Shown in pieces: positions 17,039 to 28,151 of a DNA stretch of 64,000 nucleotides. A model generated the notes under the pieces. The model searched no databases. It saw nothing but the letters and a program-made list of their open reading frames with translations, and was not told where the DNA came from. Source of the DNA: CAVVEQ01 sp963806635 (GTDB lineage: Bacteria > Chloroflexota > Anaerolineae > Anaerolineales > Anaerolineaceae); the NCBI GenBank assembly GCA_963806635.1, contig CAWDZA010000015.1:1426001-1490000 (forward strand), read 5' to 3'. Both the position numbers and the translations under genes were made by a program. Position 1 is the stretch's first letter; every line of letters begins with the position of its first letter.

Positions 17039-18155
17039 CGGAATTTTGTTTGGCTTCTGATGAAGAGGTAGGAAAGAGCACCTGCCGATATTGATCCAGC
17101 ACCGCGTCGAGTGAAAACCGTCTCCAGGAGGAGTTTTCGGGAGGCGGGATTTTACCTGCCAGACCGTCCCGGATCGCCATCTCCAGCGCTTGCCAGTCCC
17201 GGCAGGGAACCAGGCGCCCATATTTCCCGTCCTGTAGAATCTCGCGCGGCCCGCTGGGACAATCCGTGGAAACGAGGGGGACTCCGAGCGCCATGGCTTC
17301 GATCAACGCGCCTGGCAGTCCTTCATGGCGGGAACAAAGAACATACAAAGATGCGTGACCGATTAAGGGATAAGGATTCTCGTTGAATCCCGGTAGCTGA
17401 ACTTCATTTTCCAATCGCAACTCTGAGATCAAGTTCTGGAGTTTCTGCCTATCGGGACCCTCACCAAGGATCACGAGACGGCATAGGTTCTCTTCGCGCA
17501 CCCGCGCGAAAATACGGATCAGGGAATCAAATTCCTTTATGGGTACCAGCCGGCCGACCGATAAGATTATGGGAGGCTCACCCGGCTGGAACCAGGGATG
17601 TTCCGGATGCCATTTTCCCTTCTGCAACAGCTCGGGGGTGACTACCGGGTTGTAGATCACCCGAATCCGCTCTTCTGGGAGATGGATCGCCTTCGCCAGG
17701 TCTGTTTTTACCCCCTCGGAAACCGCCACCACCTCATCAGCTTTCGGGTAAAGCACCCGGGCAAGCAGCGGGAGGATTCGGAATCGCAAATCCTGGCGGT
17801 TGTTGTATACCTGAACTGAAAGGGTGTTATGCTCGCAGATCACAACACGTGGCCTTTTTTTTGCAAACTTTGCTGCCAGGATCGCGATTAGATTCGCAAA
17901 CAACCCCGAAAGGAGCGCATCCGGCCTTTCCCGGTTGAGGTATGAAACAAGCGGAAAAACGCTGGCAGCCGTGCTGCTCGCCCGCAGGTCGAATAGGCGC
18001 ACAGAACCAGGGACCAGGGGAAGATTCGGGCCTTCCGACCGGGCGAGCACCAGATGAACTTCCACGCCTTTGAGGGCAAGTCCCTCCGCCAGATGCAACA
18101 TCACCCGCTCCGCGCCGCCTTCGTACATGCCTGGGAGAAAAATAGCCAGTTTCAC
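17031..18155 (-). CDS. GT4 family glycosyltransferase
   Basis: A 374-residue GT-B enzyme beginning MKLAIFLPGMYEGGAERVM, the N-terminal loop found in many capsule glycosyltransferases. The C-terminal half has PPIILSVGRLVPIKEF, RLVILGEGPDRQKL, VQLPGFNENPYPLI and SRHEGLPGALIEAMALGVP, where the EX7E motif is intact (EGLPGALIE), followed by GKYGRLVPCRDW. It lies 10 nt after the Wzy/ligase gene. The donor sugar is unknown. Confidence 0.92.
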   Translation of the reverse strand: MKLAIFLPGMYEGGAERVMLHLAEGLALKGVEVHLVLARSEGPNLPLVPGSVRLFDLRASSTAASVFPLVSYLNRERPDALLSGLFANLIAILAAKFAKKRPRVVICEHNTLSVQVYNNRQDLRFRILPLLARVLYPKADEVVAVSEGVKTDLAKAIHLPEERIRVIYNPVVTPELLQKGKWHPEHPWFQPGEPPIILSVGRLVPIKEFDSLIRIFARVREENLCRLVILGEGPDRQKLQNLISELRLENEVQLPGFNENPYPLIGHASLYVLCSRHEGLPGALIEAMALGVPLVSTDCPSGPREILQDGKYGRLVPCRDWQALEMAIRDGLAGKIPPPENSSWRRFSLDAVLDQYRQVLFPTSSSEAKQNSDG

Positions 18156-18165
18156 AGGCGGTATA

Positions 18166-19587
18166 TCAGCCTTGCGCCGGGATGACGGCCGCTGTTGGTA
18201 TTTCAGGATCAGACGAATATGGGTCTTCTTTTTGGATCACTGCTGGAAGGAGCAGAAAGGACAGGATCATGTAGTACGAGAAGTCCGATTGCATCCCGCC
18301 GCCGATATACCACGACAGGATATACCCCAGCGCGATGGAGGAAATGATTGCAAAATACGGCAGAAGCCATGCATCTTTACCCCGCCGTGCAGTCCGCAGA
18401 CTCAGCACGAACGAACCGACGGCTGCCCCCGGTATGCTGAGATACAGCAACAGCCCGATCAATCCAGTCTCCACCCAGAGGGTCAGAATAGGGTTGTGTA
18501 CCGCCGCACCAGAGAGCGGATCGGAAAAGATGTGCGCCAGGTAAGGCAGGATCACGAAGCGGGATCCCCCAATACCTGTGCCAACCAGCGGGCTGGATTG
18601 GATCACCTTCCAGGAAGCCTGCCAGGTGAATTCCCTGCCGTTCAACAGGGTATCCCCCTGGGTTAGCAGGAACCGTTCCACCATGGTGGTGAACATCGCC
18701 GGGTAGATCAGCACCGCGAGCAACAGGAAAACCAGTGCAATAACCGCCCAACGTCGGGTGGATCTCCACAGGAAGAACACTGCCAGAATGACCACCAAGC
18801 TGATGGTCGACCCGCGCGATCCACTTAGCGCAGTGATGCCGATGGCAAAAAGGAGGTAGATGCCGGCTAGAATATTCCAGAGTTGATAGAACTTCCTCCG
18901 GTGCGCAGCCTGCCAGAGAACGCCTGCCAAAGTGATCATGGCTGCCACGCCCACCATATTTTCATTTACTTTGAATATTGTGAACCGCGCACCAGGCGAA
19001 TATCCATCGGTCGCGAGGATCCACAAACTGGTGAGGAACAGGGCCAGTCCATCCAGGGCGATCACACCCATCATCTGGTTCAACCGCTTGCGGGTGTTTA
19101 TCATATTCGGGATCAACAGCAGAAATATCGCGAAGCGCATGATATAGACCTGAAGCTGCTGCGTCCCCGCAGACAAAGTGGAAGCCCATAACAGGCTTGC
19201 AAACCCCCATCCCATGAACACCAGTGCCAGAATGGCCGTGGGCAGGACGCGGATCTTCTCTCTGTGGGTGATTACGCCAAAGATCCAGGCCGCCAAAGCC
19301 AGGACCACCAGACCGCGGTTCGCCCAGGAATGGTAGGTCTCGGGTTGGATCATCCCGGCAGGGATGAGCGAAAAAAACAGGGCCGTATAGAGCGCGATTG
19401 CGGGTTTGATCAAGCAAAAAGCGACGAAAGCCACGCCCCCCAAGACTGCAATCACCACAAGCGGCGCCGCGGAACTGGGCAGAAACAGGATAGCAAAACC
19501 GGAGGAGAGTGCACCGGCGGTGATAACCGCAAAAAGGAGCACACTTCCAGCAATCTGCAAATGAGGTTGTCGCCTGGTCACTTTCAT
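18166..19587 (-). CDS. O-antigen ligase/polymerase family membrane protein (Wzy/WaaL-like)
   Basis: A 473-residue polytopic protein with about 11-12 predicted TM segments spread along the chain. The large extracytoplasmic loop near 300-380 contains LNGREFTWQASWKVIQSSP, GTGIGGSRF and AAVHNPILTLWVETGLIG. The HN followed by L..W.E.GLIG is the hallmark of the Wzy_C family, in which Arg and His residues of this loop take part in lipid-linked oligosaccharide transfer. With Wzx- and Wzz-like proteins in the same operon, the polymerase role is more likely than ligase. The start lies 166 nt after the giant adhesin, the largest gap within the operon. Confidence 0.88.
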   Translation of the reverse strand: MKVTRRQPHLQIAGSVLLFAVITAGALSSGFAILFLPSSAAPLVVIAVLGGVAFVAFCLIKPAIALYTALFFSLIPAGMIQPETYHSWANRGLVVLALAAWIFGVITHREKIRVLPTAILALVFMGWGFASLLWASTLSAGTQQLQVYIMRFAIFLLLIPNMINTRKRLNQMMGVIALDGLALFLTSLWILATDGYSPGARFTIFKVNENMVGVAAMITLAGVLWQAAHRRKFYQLWNILAGIYLLFAIGITALSGSRGSTISLVVILAVFFLWRSTRRWAVIALVFLLLAVLIYPAMFTTMVERFLLTQGDTLLNGREFTWQASWKVIQSSPLVGTGIGGSRFVILPYLAHIFSDPLSGAAVHNPILTLWVETGLIGLLLYLSIPGAAVGSFVLSLRTARRGKDAWLLPYFAIISSIALGYILSWYIGGGMQSDFSYYMILSFLLLPAVIQKEDPYSSDPEIPTAAVIPAQG

Positions 19588-19708
19588 TGAGAATTTGAAT
19601 AAAAATCGATAACTAAGCTAAATGAAATTCGAAAGTAGCGTTCTTAGTATCAAACAGCATCGATGGTTAGGAAAACAGCTTGCTTTCTCAAGTCGATCAG
19701 AAAGGGTC

Positions 19709-19740
19709 GCATGGGGTCTGGGATCGACCAGACCCCATGC
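19709..19740 (-). terminator. 13-bp perfect hairpin after the giant adhesin gene
   Basis: The arms GCATGGGGTCTGG (19709-19721) and CCAGACCCCATGC (19728-19740) with loop GATCGA form a perfect stem beginning 14 nt past the adhesin stop. No U tract follows, so it is either a Rho-assisted or partial terminator or an mRNA-processing/stability hairpin between adhesin and Wzy. The remainder of 19588-19753 shows no gene. Confidence 0.5.
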
Positions 19741-19753
19741 TGAGGGAATCGGC

Positions 19754-22700
19754 TTAAAAGGGTGTCAGGATCAATTTGTTCGGTACACTCCAGGCCGACC
19801 AGTTACCAGCCGCGTCTTTTGCGCTCACACACCAGTAAAAGGTGCCAAACGGTTGCGTGGCTGGCTTGAATGTGGTGAGCGTGAGCTCCGCGGATTCATA
19901 ATTCGGGCTGGCGCAGTCGGCATGCGTGTCATAGCGGAATTTATACCGGGTTGCTCCCAGTGAGGCATTCCAGGTGTAAGTTGGCACGATCGTTGAGACG
20001 GACTTATCCAGCGGCGTTTTTAAAATCGGAACTGGGGGGGGCGTGGTATCCACCGTGAAGCTCCGCGCAGTGCTCCAGGGTCCGGATGAAAGGCTGTTGA
20101 CGGCTTTCACCCGCCAGTAATATTTGCCATCCAGCAATGTGGTGGCGGTGTAGGTCAGAGTCCCGCTTATCCCGCTCGCCGACTGGAGCACAGGAGTGAA
20201 ACTGGAGGCTTTGCTGATTTCGATAGTGTATGTGGTCCCATAGGGGACGCTGTTCCAGGTGAAATCAGGCGTGGAGTCTGTTAGAGCTGCGTTTGCAGGC
20301 AAAAGCAGCACCGGGGCAGCAGGGACGATCAGGTTAACCGTCACGCTTCGGGAGCTCCAGGGGGAAATATTTCCAGCCGTGTCCTTGGCTTGCACGCACC
20401 ATGTCCAGGGTCCCGCAGGCTGCGTGGGAGGCTTGAAACTCATTACACTCATCCAACCAGAGTCGAAGGTTGGACTATCGCAGCTCCCAGTCCCATAGAC
20501 GAACCGGTAGGCGGCTGCCCCAGCCGACGCATTCCAGCTATATGTCGGTGTTCCGGCAATCGGTGCCAAGTCCGCTGGTAATCTTAAGACTGGAGCGAGC
20601 GGTGCGGTTTTATCCACAGTGAAGTACCAGACTGAGCTCCAGGGACCATCTGCAGGCATACTGGTATTGATCGCGTGCACACGCCAGTAGTACTTGCCAT
20701 CGGGCAGGTCTGTGGCTGGAGTGAAGGTGGTTGCACTTCCAGTAGATTCAATCGGTGAGGTAAAGGTAGTGCTCAGGCTGATCTGGACATGATATTGGTC
20801 GCCATACAGCACGCTGTTCCAGCCTAACGATGGGCGTGGGTTGGCCGTGACCGTTCCGGTGGTCGGCAAAACGAGCATGGGAGCCAGCGGTTTCACCGGA
20901 TTGATGGTGATCGTTCGCTCACTCCAACCCGACCAGTTGTCCGCCGCATCTCCCGCACGGACGCACCAGTGCCAAGTCCCGGTCATTTGGGTGACGGGTT
21001 TGAAACTGGTTACCGCCAGGTTCGCCGATTGATTGACTGGATTCACACAACTCGAGGGATCATAGCCGAATTGGTATCTAACCGCTCCAGTTGAGGCATT
21101 CCAGCTATAGGTCGGGATTCCGCCGACTGTGGCACCATCGGCAGGCAGTTTAAGTTGAGGAGCAATCGGTGGAGTTTTATCTACGATGAAGGTCCTGACG
21201 CTGCTCCAAGGTCCGGAAACCAGCGTGGTGTTTTTTGCGCGAACCCGCCAGTAGTATTTGCCCTCCGAGAGGGCACCGGCTGTGTAGGTGAAGACGCCTG
21301 GGTCTCTCAACGAAGTCTGTGTGATTGGTGAGAAAGTGGAACTCAGGCTGATCTGAATTTCGTATTGATTCCCGTATACAACACTGCTCCAGCTAAAATC
21401 GGGGGTGTCGTCCTTGGTAACCAAAGCATTAATTGGGGCAATCAAAGCTGGTGCTGCCGGGATAGTCGGATTGACCGTTACTTTCCGTCCGGCGCTCCAA
21501 TCCGACCAATTCCCTGCGGCATCCTTAGCCCGCACGCACCAGAACCAGATTCCCTGTTCCTGGGAGGTGGGTTTTAGACTTGTGCCAGAAAACTCTGCAA
21601 ATCGAACGCTCGGGTTTGTGCAACTCACAGCATCGTAACCGAGCTGGTAAAGGGTCGCCCCAGTGGAGGTATTCCAACTATAGGTGGGTGGACCTATCAC
21701 GGTCGCGTCAGCGGCTGGCAGTTTCAGAGTGGGCGGCAACGGCGCCGTTGTATCGACGGTCAGATTCCGGCTGGCAGACCAGGCTCCGGGCACATTCAGG
21801 GCGTTATAAGCTCTCACCTTCCAGTAATACTTGGCGTCCGCAAGGTCGGAAATTGTGGTCGACATGGTTAAGCTGAGCGGGTCTGGTGGGGTTAGGTCCA
21901 CAATGTCCAAATAAGAGGGGGTGAAACTTGAGTTTTTACTGATCAGCAATTCATATTTGGTTCCGCCCAGGACAGTTTTCCAGCCTTTGGTGATATCGTT
22001 TTCCTTCGTTAGCCAACTGTTAGCAGGTGAAGTCAGACACGGGAGCTGCGAGCGCGGGAGGGGGGATGATGAATGACCAAATGGAAGACATATCTCCCAT
22101 TGGCGAGCCCGCGCTATTCAAAGGTTGATACCGCCAGTACAAGTACTTGCCCGTCGGCAGATCTGAAACTGGCAGGTGCGAATTCAAGGACACCGTCTTA
22201 TCCAACAATGTGCTCTGGAAATTGCTAGTAGCGGAAACTTGCAGACGGTATTTAGCAGCAGCATCCACCTGCGGCCAGATGAATGTTGGTCGCTTGGAGA
22301 GCGCTTTATAGAGGTCGGACGGCGATCTCACCTCATAATTTTGGTCGATTTGATCCGCGACCACATCTTCATACTCCATGTATTCGGGGAAGAAGGTGTA
22401 TCCAGCCAGGGCTGGAGTTACAACCCCGTCCCAGGAGTAGGAGATGCCGAACTCGTAATTCCCGTCAGGATCAGCGATTTCCACACCGCCGGGATACGTC
22501 AGTACCGCGCCGCCCACCCCGGCATTCCCACTGACGGTGAAAGTGATTGCTGATGCGGTGTAATTCTGCCCAGCCTGGTTCTCATGCAGGCTGGTGTAGG
22601 ATGTGGCAGACGGGGAGAACGTAAATCCTTCCTTGGATGGAGTCACGGTGCCGGTCCAGTTATAGTGAACCTGCAGAGAATAGGCACCGCTCCCATCGGC

Positions 22701-25700
22701 TTCCACTTCCTTATCCGTTCGGTCAAAGAAGGAAAGTTTTGCTTCACCAACCCCGGCATTACCAGAGATGGTGAGGAACACTTCCGAGATGGTCACGTTG
22801 ACGGTAATGGTATCGCTACCGCCATGGCCATCTGCAACCCGCACTACGAAACTATCAGTTCCGCTGTAATTGGTGTTCGGAGTGTAGGTGATCGCTTTGG
22901 ATGACCCAGTTCCGGATGCCCCCGCAGTGCCATGCACGGCTGGCGAGGAGATACTCCAGGTCAGCGTGTCTACATCGATATCGGACGCGTTCAGGGTCAG
23001 CGCGAAGGCCACCGGAGCCCCATTTTCAGATATACTCACGGTTTGCGGATCGCTTTCGGCGATCACCGGCGCATCATTGACCGGGTTCACCGTCACGCTC
23101 ACCGATGGGGAGTTGCTATCAAGGTTGCCATCATTGGCTTTATAGGTGAATATATCTGCACCAAAGTAATTTGCCTGGGGTGTGTACCGCAGCATGCTGG
23201 ATAAAACAGATGATGTTCCATGAACAGCCAACCCGGTGCTGTAAGTGAGCGGGTTGCCATCCACGTCAGTACAGGAAGCTGCAACCTGCCCCAGGGTATC
23301 CTCGTTTGTTGTGATGGAAACCGCATTACAGACCGGGGCATCGTTCACAGCTGTTACCGTGACGGTTACTGTCGCATTCGCGCTATAAGCGGTCCCGTCA
23401 AATGCTCTGTATGTGAAAGAGTCACTGCCATTGTAGTTTGCTGCCGGGGTAAAGCGTAGGTTGCCGGAAACGACCAGGGTTGTTCCATGTGCAGCTGATC
23501 CGGTCTCGTAGGTAAGTGGGTTGCCATCTACGTCCGTGCAGTTCGGAGCCACCTCACCCTGGGTATCCTCCGCGGTGGTGAGAGAGCGTGCCGCGCACAC
23601 GGGCACATCATTCACCGCGGAAACGGTCACAGTTACAATGGCTGTATTGCTGTCTACATGCGTATCATTCGCTTTGTAGGTGAATGAATCCCCACCGTTA
23701 TAGTTGGCAGCCGGTGTATAGCGCAGTTTCCCTGAGACTACTGTCGCGGTCCCGTTGCTCGCGGAACCCACAATGCTGTATGTCAAGGGATCCCCATCTG
23801 CATCCGTGCAGGAGGGGCTGATCTCTCCCATCGTGTCTTCCGCGGTCGAGAGTGGTAATGCCCCGCACACAGGCGCATCATTCACCGCGGAAACGGTCAC
23901 AGTTACAGTGGCTGTATTGCTGTCTACATGCGTATCATTCGCTTTGTAGGTGAATGAATCCCCACCGTTATAGTTGGCAGCCGGTGTATAGCGCAGTTTC
24001 CCTGAGACTACTGTCGCGGTCCCGTTGCTCGCGGAACCCACAATGCTGTATGTCAAGGGATCCCCATCTGCATCCGTGCAGGAGGGGCTGATCTCTCCCA
24101 TCGTGTCTTCCGCGGTCGAGAGTGGTAATGCCAGCGCAAACGGGTGCGTCATTGACCGGGTTGATGGTCACGTTGACTGTGATCGTATCACTGCCTCCGT
24201 TGCCATCGGAAACCATCACGATAAAACTATCGCTGCCGTTGTAATTGCCTGTAGGTGAATATCCTATTGCTTTTGATAAACCATTACCACTGGCAGTGGC
24301 GGTTCCATGCGATGCACCCGAGGAGATGCTCCAGGTGAGGGTATCCCCATCGGCATCCGTGGCATCCAAGGTCAGACTGAACCCGGTCGGCACACCATCT
24401 TCGGACATAACCACAGAGGTCGAAGTGCCCTCTGTTATCACTGGAGGGTGATTGACATGGTTTACTGTCACGTTTACCGTTGATATATTGCTGTTGAGCA
24501 AACCATCATTTGCCCGATACGTAAAGGAATCAGGACCAACATAGCTTGCATTGGGTGTGTAATTAAGTATGTTCGTACCAGCAGAGGCGCTGCCATGCGA
24601 AGCTGGGCTGACTATGCTGAACGTCAGAGGGTTCAAGTCCACATCCGAGCAACCCGGTACAACGCTCCCTGAGGTATCCTGTAGGATAACCAGCGGCACA
24701 TCAGTGCAGACCGGGGCATCATTAATCGGGTCGATGGTCACGTTCACAGTGATCGTGTCCGTGAGTGTCCCATCTGAGACCTGTACGACGAAACTATCTG
24801 AGCCGTTATGATTCAAAGTCGGCGTATATCCTATCGATTTGCTCAACCCGGTTCCGGATGCTGTCGCTGTGCCATGCGAGGCAGCGGAGGAGATGCTCCA
24901 GGTCAGTTGGGATCCTGTGTTATCGATATCGGTGGCGTTCAAGGTTAGGCTGAAAGAAGTTGGAGAGCTATCCTCCGACATTCCCACTGTGGTTGATACT
25001 CCCTGGGTGATCACCGGAGCATCATCCACCGGGTTGATGGTGACGTTGACGGTAATCGTATCGCTGCCCCCATTTCCATCTGAGATTGTAACTACAAAGC
25101 TATCCGGACCGTTGTAATCGGCATTGGGGGTATACGAGATTGCTTTTAAGATCCCCGTACCGGAAGTTGTTGCCGTACCATGACTGGCAGGTGTGGAGAT
25201 GCTCCATGTTATTGTGTTACTTTCTACATCTGTCGCATTTAAGGTTAATGCGAATGCAATTGGCGAATTATCCTCCGACATGATCACTGGCACAGAAACG
25301 CCTTCCGAGATCACCGGGGCATCGTTGACCGGGTCAATAGTGACGTTGACGACGATCGAGTTTATCCCGATTCCATCCGTCACCTGAACAGTGAAACTAT
25401 CCGAACCAGCAAAATTCACCTGACGGAGAATAGCTGATCACTTTGGAGGTGACCTGTCCCTGTCGCCGTCGCGGTGCCATGCGAGGCGCCGCTTACAACG
25501 CTCCAGTTGATCGTGTCGCCTTCAGGATCAGTGGCATGCAGAGTCAGATTAAAAGCGGTCGGCAAGCCATCTTCAGACATCGTTACGCTGGTGGATGCGC
25601 CTTCCGTGATCACCGGCGCATCATTGATACCGCTGACCGTAACATTCACCGCTGCGGGGGCGCTCTGAGCCAGAGCCAAGTCCCTCACGGTATATGTGAA

Positions 25701-27952
25701 TGCGTCACCTCCGCTGTAATTGGAATTCGGGAGGTATTTGATCGCCCCGGACTGGATGTAGGAAACCCCATTGGTAGGTGTCGTAACAGAGTAAAGTGTC
25801 AGGGTATCCGCCAGGTCAACGTCGGTGCAATTCGGGGCTGTACTGCCAACTGTATCCTCCGCAGTATTAATGGAAACAGCCGAGCAGACCGGTGGATCGT
25901 TGACCGCGGTGATGGTCAAATTCACAGTGATCGTATCATCCCAGGCAGGATTGCCGTCCGAAACCTTGACCACAAAACTGTCCGGCCCATTGTAATTTGC
26001 GCCAGGTGCATAATTGATCGTTTTCGATAACCCCGTACCTGAAGTAGTCGCTGATCCATGACTCGCCGCGGTCGAGATGCTCCATGTTAGCGTGGGGGAG
26101 ACCAGGTCGGTGGCATGCAGGGTCAGGCTGAACGCAGTGGGTGAATTATCTTCGGATATGACCATCGCAAGAGGCGGGTCGCCTTCGGTGATCACCGGAG
26201 GATGGTAGACGGCTGTGTAGGTCACCCCGGATGTCTGCGGTCCGGCTGGCATAGTAACTGTATTTGTATTGGCTGTACTGGAGTTGTTATTCGTACCTGT
26301 CCAACCGGTGATTGCGTAATCCGAAGATTCGGGGATGGCACCACTGAGAGTAATAACTTCGCCTGCCAGGTACTGCCCATTTGACACGCAGGGCACGGAT
26401 TTCAGCGGTGATGCTGTGGGTGTGGTGCCGTGAACACCTGCGATTAATTGTTAATGCATAACAGGTTGGTTGCTGCATTTCATAAACACCGCGATCGTCA
26501 TAAGCGCGGGTGCCCACCCCGTTATTCGTGACCCAGGGAGCGTCAAATCGCGGACTACCTGCGATATCTGTTGATAGGTTGGTTCGGAGCACCGGAGTTG
26601 GCGTTGTCAATGGCAGGCTGAGTTGTACTTGAGGTGGTAATCTCCCACAACAACCGGGATGACATACCCATTCCGCGGAGTCTCGGTTCGTAAGACATTT
26701 GGGACTGGTGCGACGAATTGAGGATTACCCTCCGAACCCGTTCACTTCCTGACCACCCACGGCAGCCTTGAAAATCAGCCAATGTAGCATACGGTATATT
26801 GTCATTCCAAAGGATTTGAACAGATTGAACTCCTTCTTTGAAATATAGGTTATAGTTTGCCACAGTGCCAGAATTTGAGGGTGTATCCACCCGGAGATTT
26901 CCGCCAAAGGAGTAGGAAGGTGGGGTCAGCCCATTCCCGCTCATGATATTGTTCATGATCGTTGCCGTGGTGTGAACCCTTAGTCACCTCCCCTTCGAAG
27001 TTGATCCCGGCAGTTCCATTCCCGTGTACGGTATTTCCTATTACAGTGTTGTAGGGGGAATTGTTATTATCGATACCATGATCACCGTTCCCATATACAA
27101 GGTTTCCGACCACAACATTGTAGGTTGATTGCGTGAATGGAGTCTCGGACATAATGTACATATCTATGCCGCTATCCTCGTTTCCATACACAATATTGTT
27201 TTTTATAGTATTGCGGCTGGATCCATACATCTCGATCCCGGCTGCATCACTGATCACAGCAGAGGCATTCCCATAAACTACGTTGTTGTTGATCGTGTTG
27301 TCATCGCTACCATCAAGGAGTCGGATTCCATAGCATGTATTGTTATTAGAAATATTATTTGAGACAGTTGACCAGTCAGCGTTTTTTAGAACAATGCCTT
27401 CCACATGCAGTGCTGGGTTAGCCGGGTCACCTGAGAGGCTAACGTGGTTATTTCTTATTGTTATGTGGTTTGATTCGGTCACGAAAATGGCATTCGCTTT
27501 CGTTCCGGTGAAGTGGAAACCATCAACAACCACGTAGCTTCTTCCGGAAATCCCAAAGCCAAATCCTGTCCCTGGCGCAGCGGCGGGGTTCCCGGTCACA
27601 GTGACTGTCACGCCAGGATCCACCAGGAAGGTGATGGGGTTGGTCGATGTGCCGTTTCCAGCGGGATAGACCGTCTCAGCATAGGTCCCGGCGATCACCT
27701 TGACAGTATCCCCAGCGTGTCGTAGCGATATCCGCACCACGTCCGATAGTACAGAGCGGTGCCGCCTGGCTGGTGCCCGGGTTGGAATCGCTGCAGGTGA
27801 CGGTTTTATTCACATAATACGTTGTTCCGGCCGCCTGCACCGGCGGGTGCATCCAGCGCCAGGGCGGTGAGGACTAGCATGAGCACCGTCAGGATGCTGG
27901 CTGCTCCCTGTATGAATGCACTGATGGTTGAAGAATATCTCTTGCTGTTCAT
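19754..27952 (-). CDS. Giant secreted adhesin: beta-helix, InlB-like, 12 cadherin-like, 2 SdrD-like and ~9 FN3-like domains (multiple frameshifts)
   Basis: About 2,730 codons. The ATG at 27952 has a GGAGGAG box; the signal peptide ends near ALALDAPAGA. Domains in order: right-handed parallel beta-helix with NN/IRNN turns (27.7-26.8 kb); a choice-of-anchor-like end with NSGAPNQP and AYDDRGVYE; an InlB-like repeat with ITGWTGTNNNSSTANTNTVT; twelve cadherin-like repeats of two alternating types ending in VNDAPV (26.2-22.8 kb); two SGNAGVGGAVLTYPGG-type SdrD-like domains (22.8-22.4 kb); then FN3-like repeats with YYWRV and WCVRAKDAAGNWS. No LPXTG, S-layer or TM anchor is seen at the C terminus. 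Frame breaks lie near 27.83, 27.72, 26.97, 26.76, 26.60, 26.44, 25.43, 24.135 and 22.03 kb. Both sides of each still read as the same domains, so assembly error is favoured over decay. Confidence 0.8.
23611..24132. repeat. Near-identical 270-bp tandem repeat inside the adhesin
   Basis: Positions 23611-23862 and 23881-24132 match over 252 bases with one difference seen (A at 23638, G at 23908), at a period of 270 bp. Each unit encodes one type-B cadherin-like repeat (STAEDTMGEISPSCTD). The other repeats of the array differ clearly in sequence, so this pair is a recent duplication or a misassembly. A frameshift lies directly at its outer edge (~24133-24140). Confidence 0.9.
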
Positions 27953-28096
27953 TTTTTCTCCTCCTGAGATCTTTTCTTTTGAATTTCCTGAGCCGGATAA
28001 GAAATTACTGATAAACATCTGAATCGACATGGCGAACCTCCCTTTCCAGAAAAACCGTCTCCTTGCGTTTCCTGTATCGAATTAACTTTTTCACCT

Positions 28097-28113
28097 TGAA
28101 CATTTCTTGTTCA
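28097..28113. promoter_or_regulatory. Inverted repeat TGAACA-N5-TGTTCA upstream of the adhesin
   Basis: A perfect 6-bp inverted repeat with a 5-nt spacer lies between the flippase stop and the adhesin start, about 145 nt before the adhesin ATG. It could be an operator or a small RNA hairpin. No promoter hexamers of good quality were recognised beside it. The rest of 27953-28151 holds no gene. Confidence 0.3.
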
Positions 28114-28151
28114 TGGCGGAATTTCCAGCGGCATCAATTTTTCAGATCTGG

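Noticed and set aside
19709..19740. Attachment site or insertion-sequence end
   Set aside because: The 13-bp inverted repeat has no second copy noticed nearby and no transposase or integrase gene. A 3' mRNA hairpin fits better.
23611..24132. CRISPR array or satellite DNA
   Set aside because: The repeats are 270 bp, in frame and encode a protein domain. No 25-40 bp repeats with unique spacers exist here or elsewhere in the window.
19754..27952. Treating the adhesin region as a set of separate genes or as a pseudogene
   Set aside because: The fragments join end to end as the same domain series and lack their own start signals. Each break is explained by one or two bases. No run of stop codons or decayed domains was seen, so a single gene with sequence errors is simpler.
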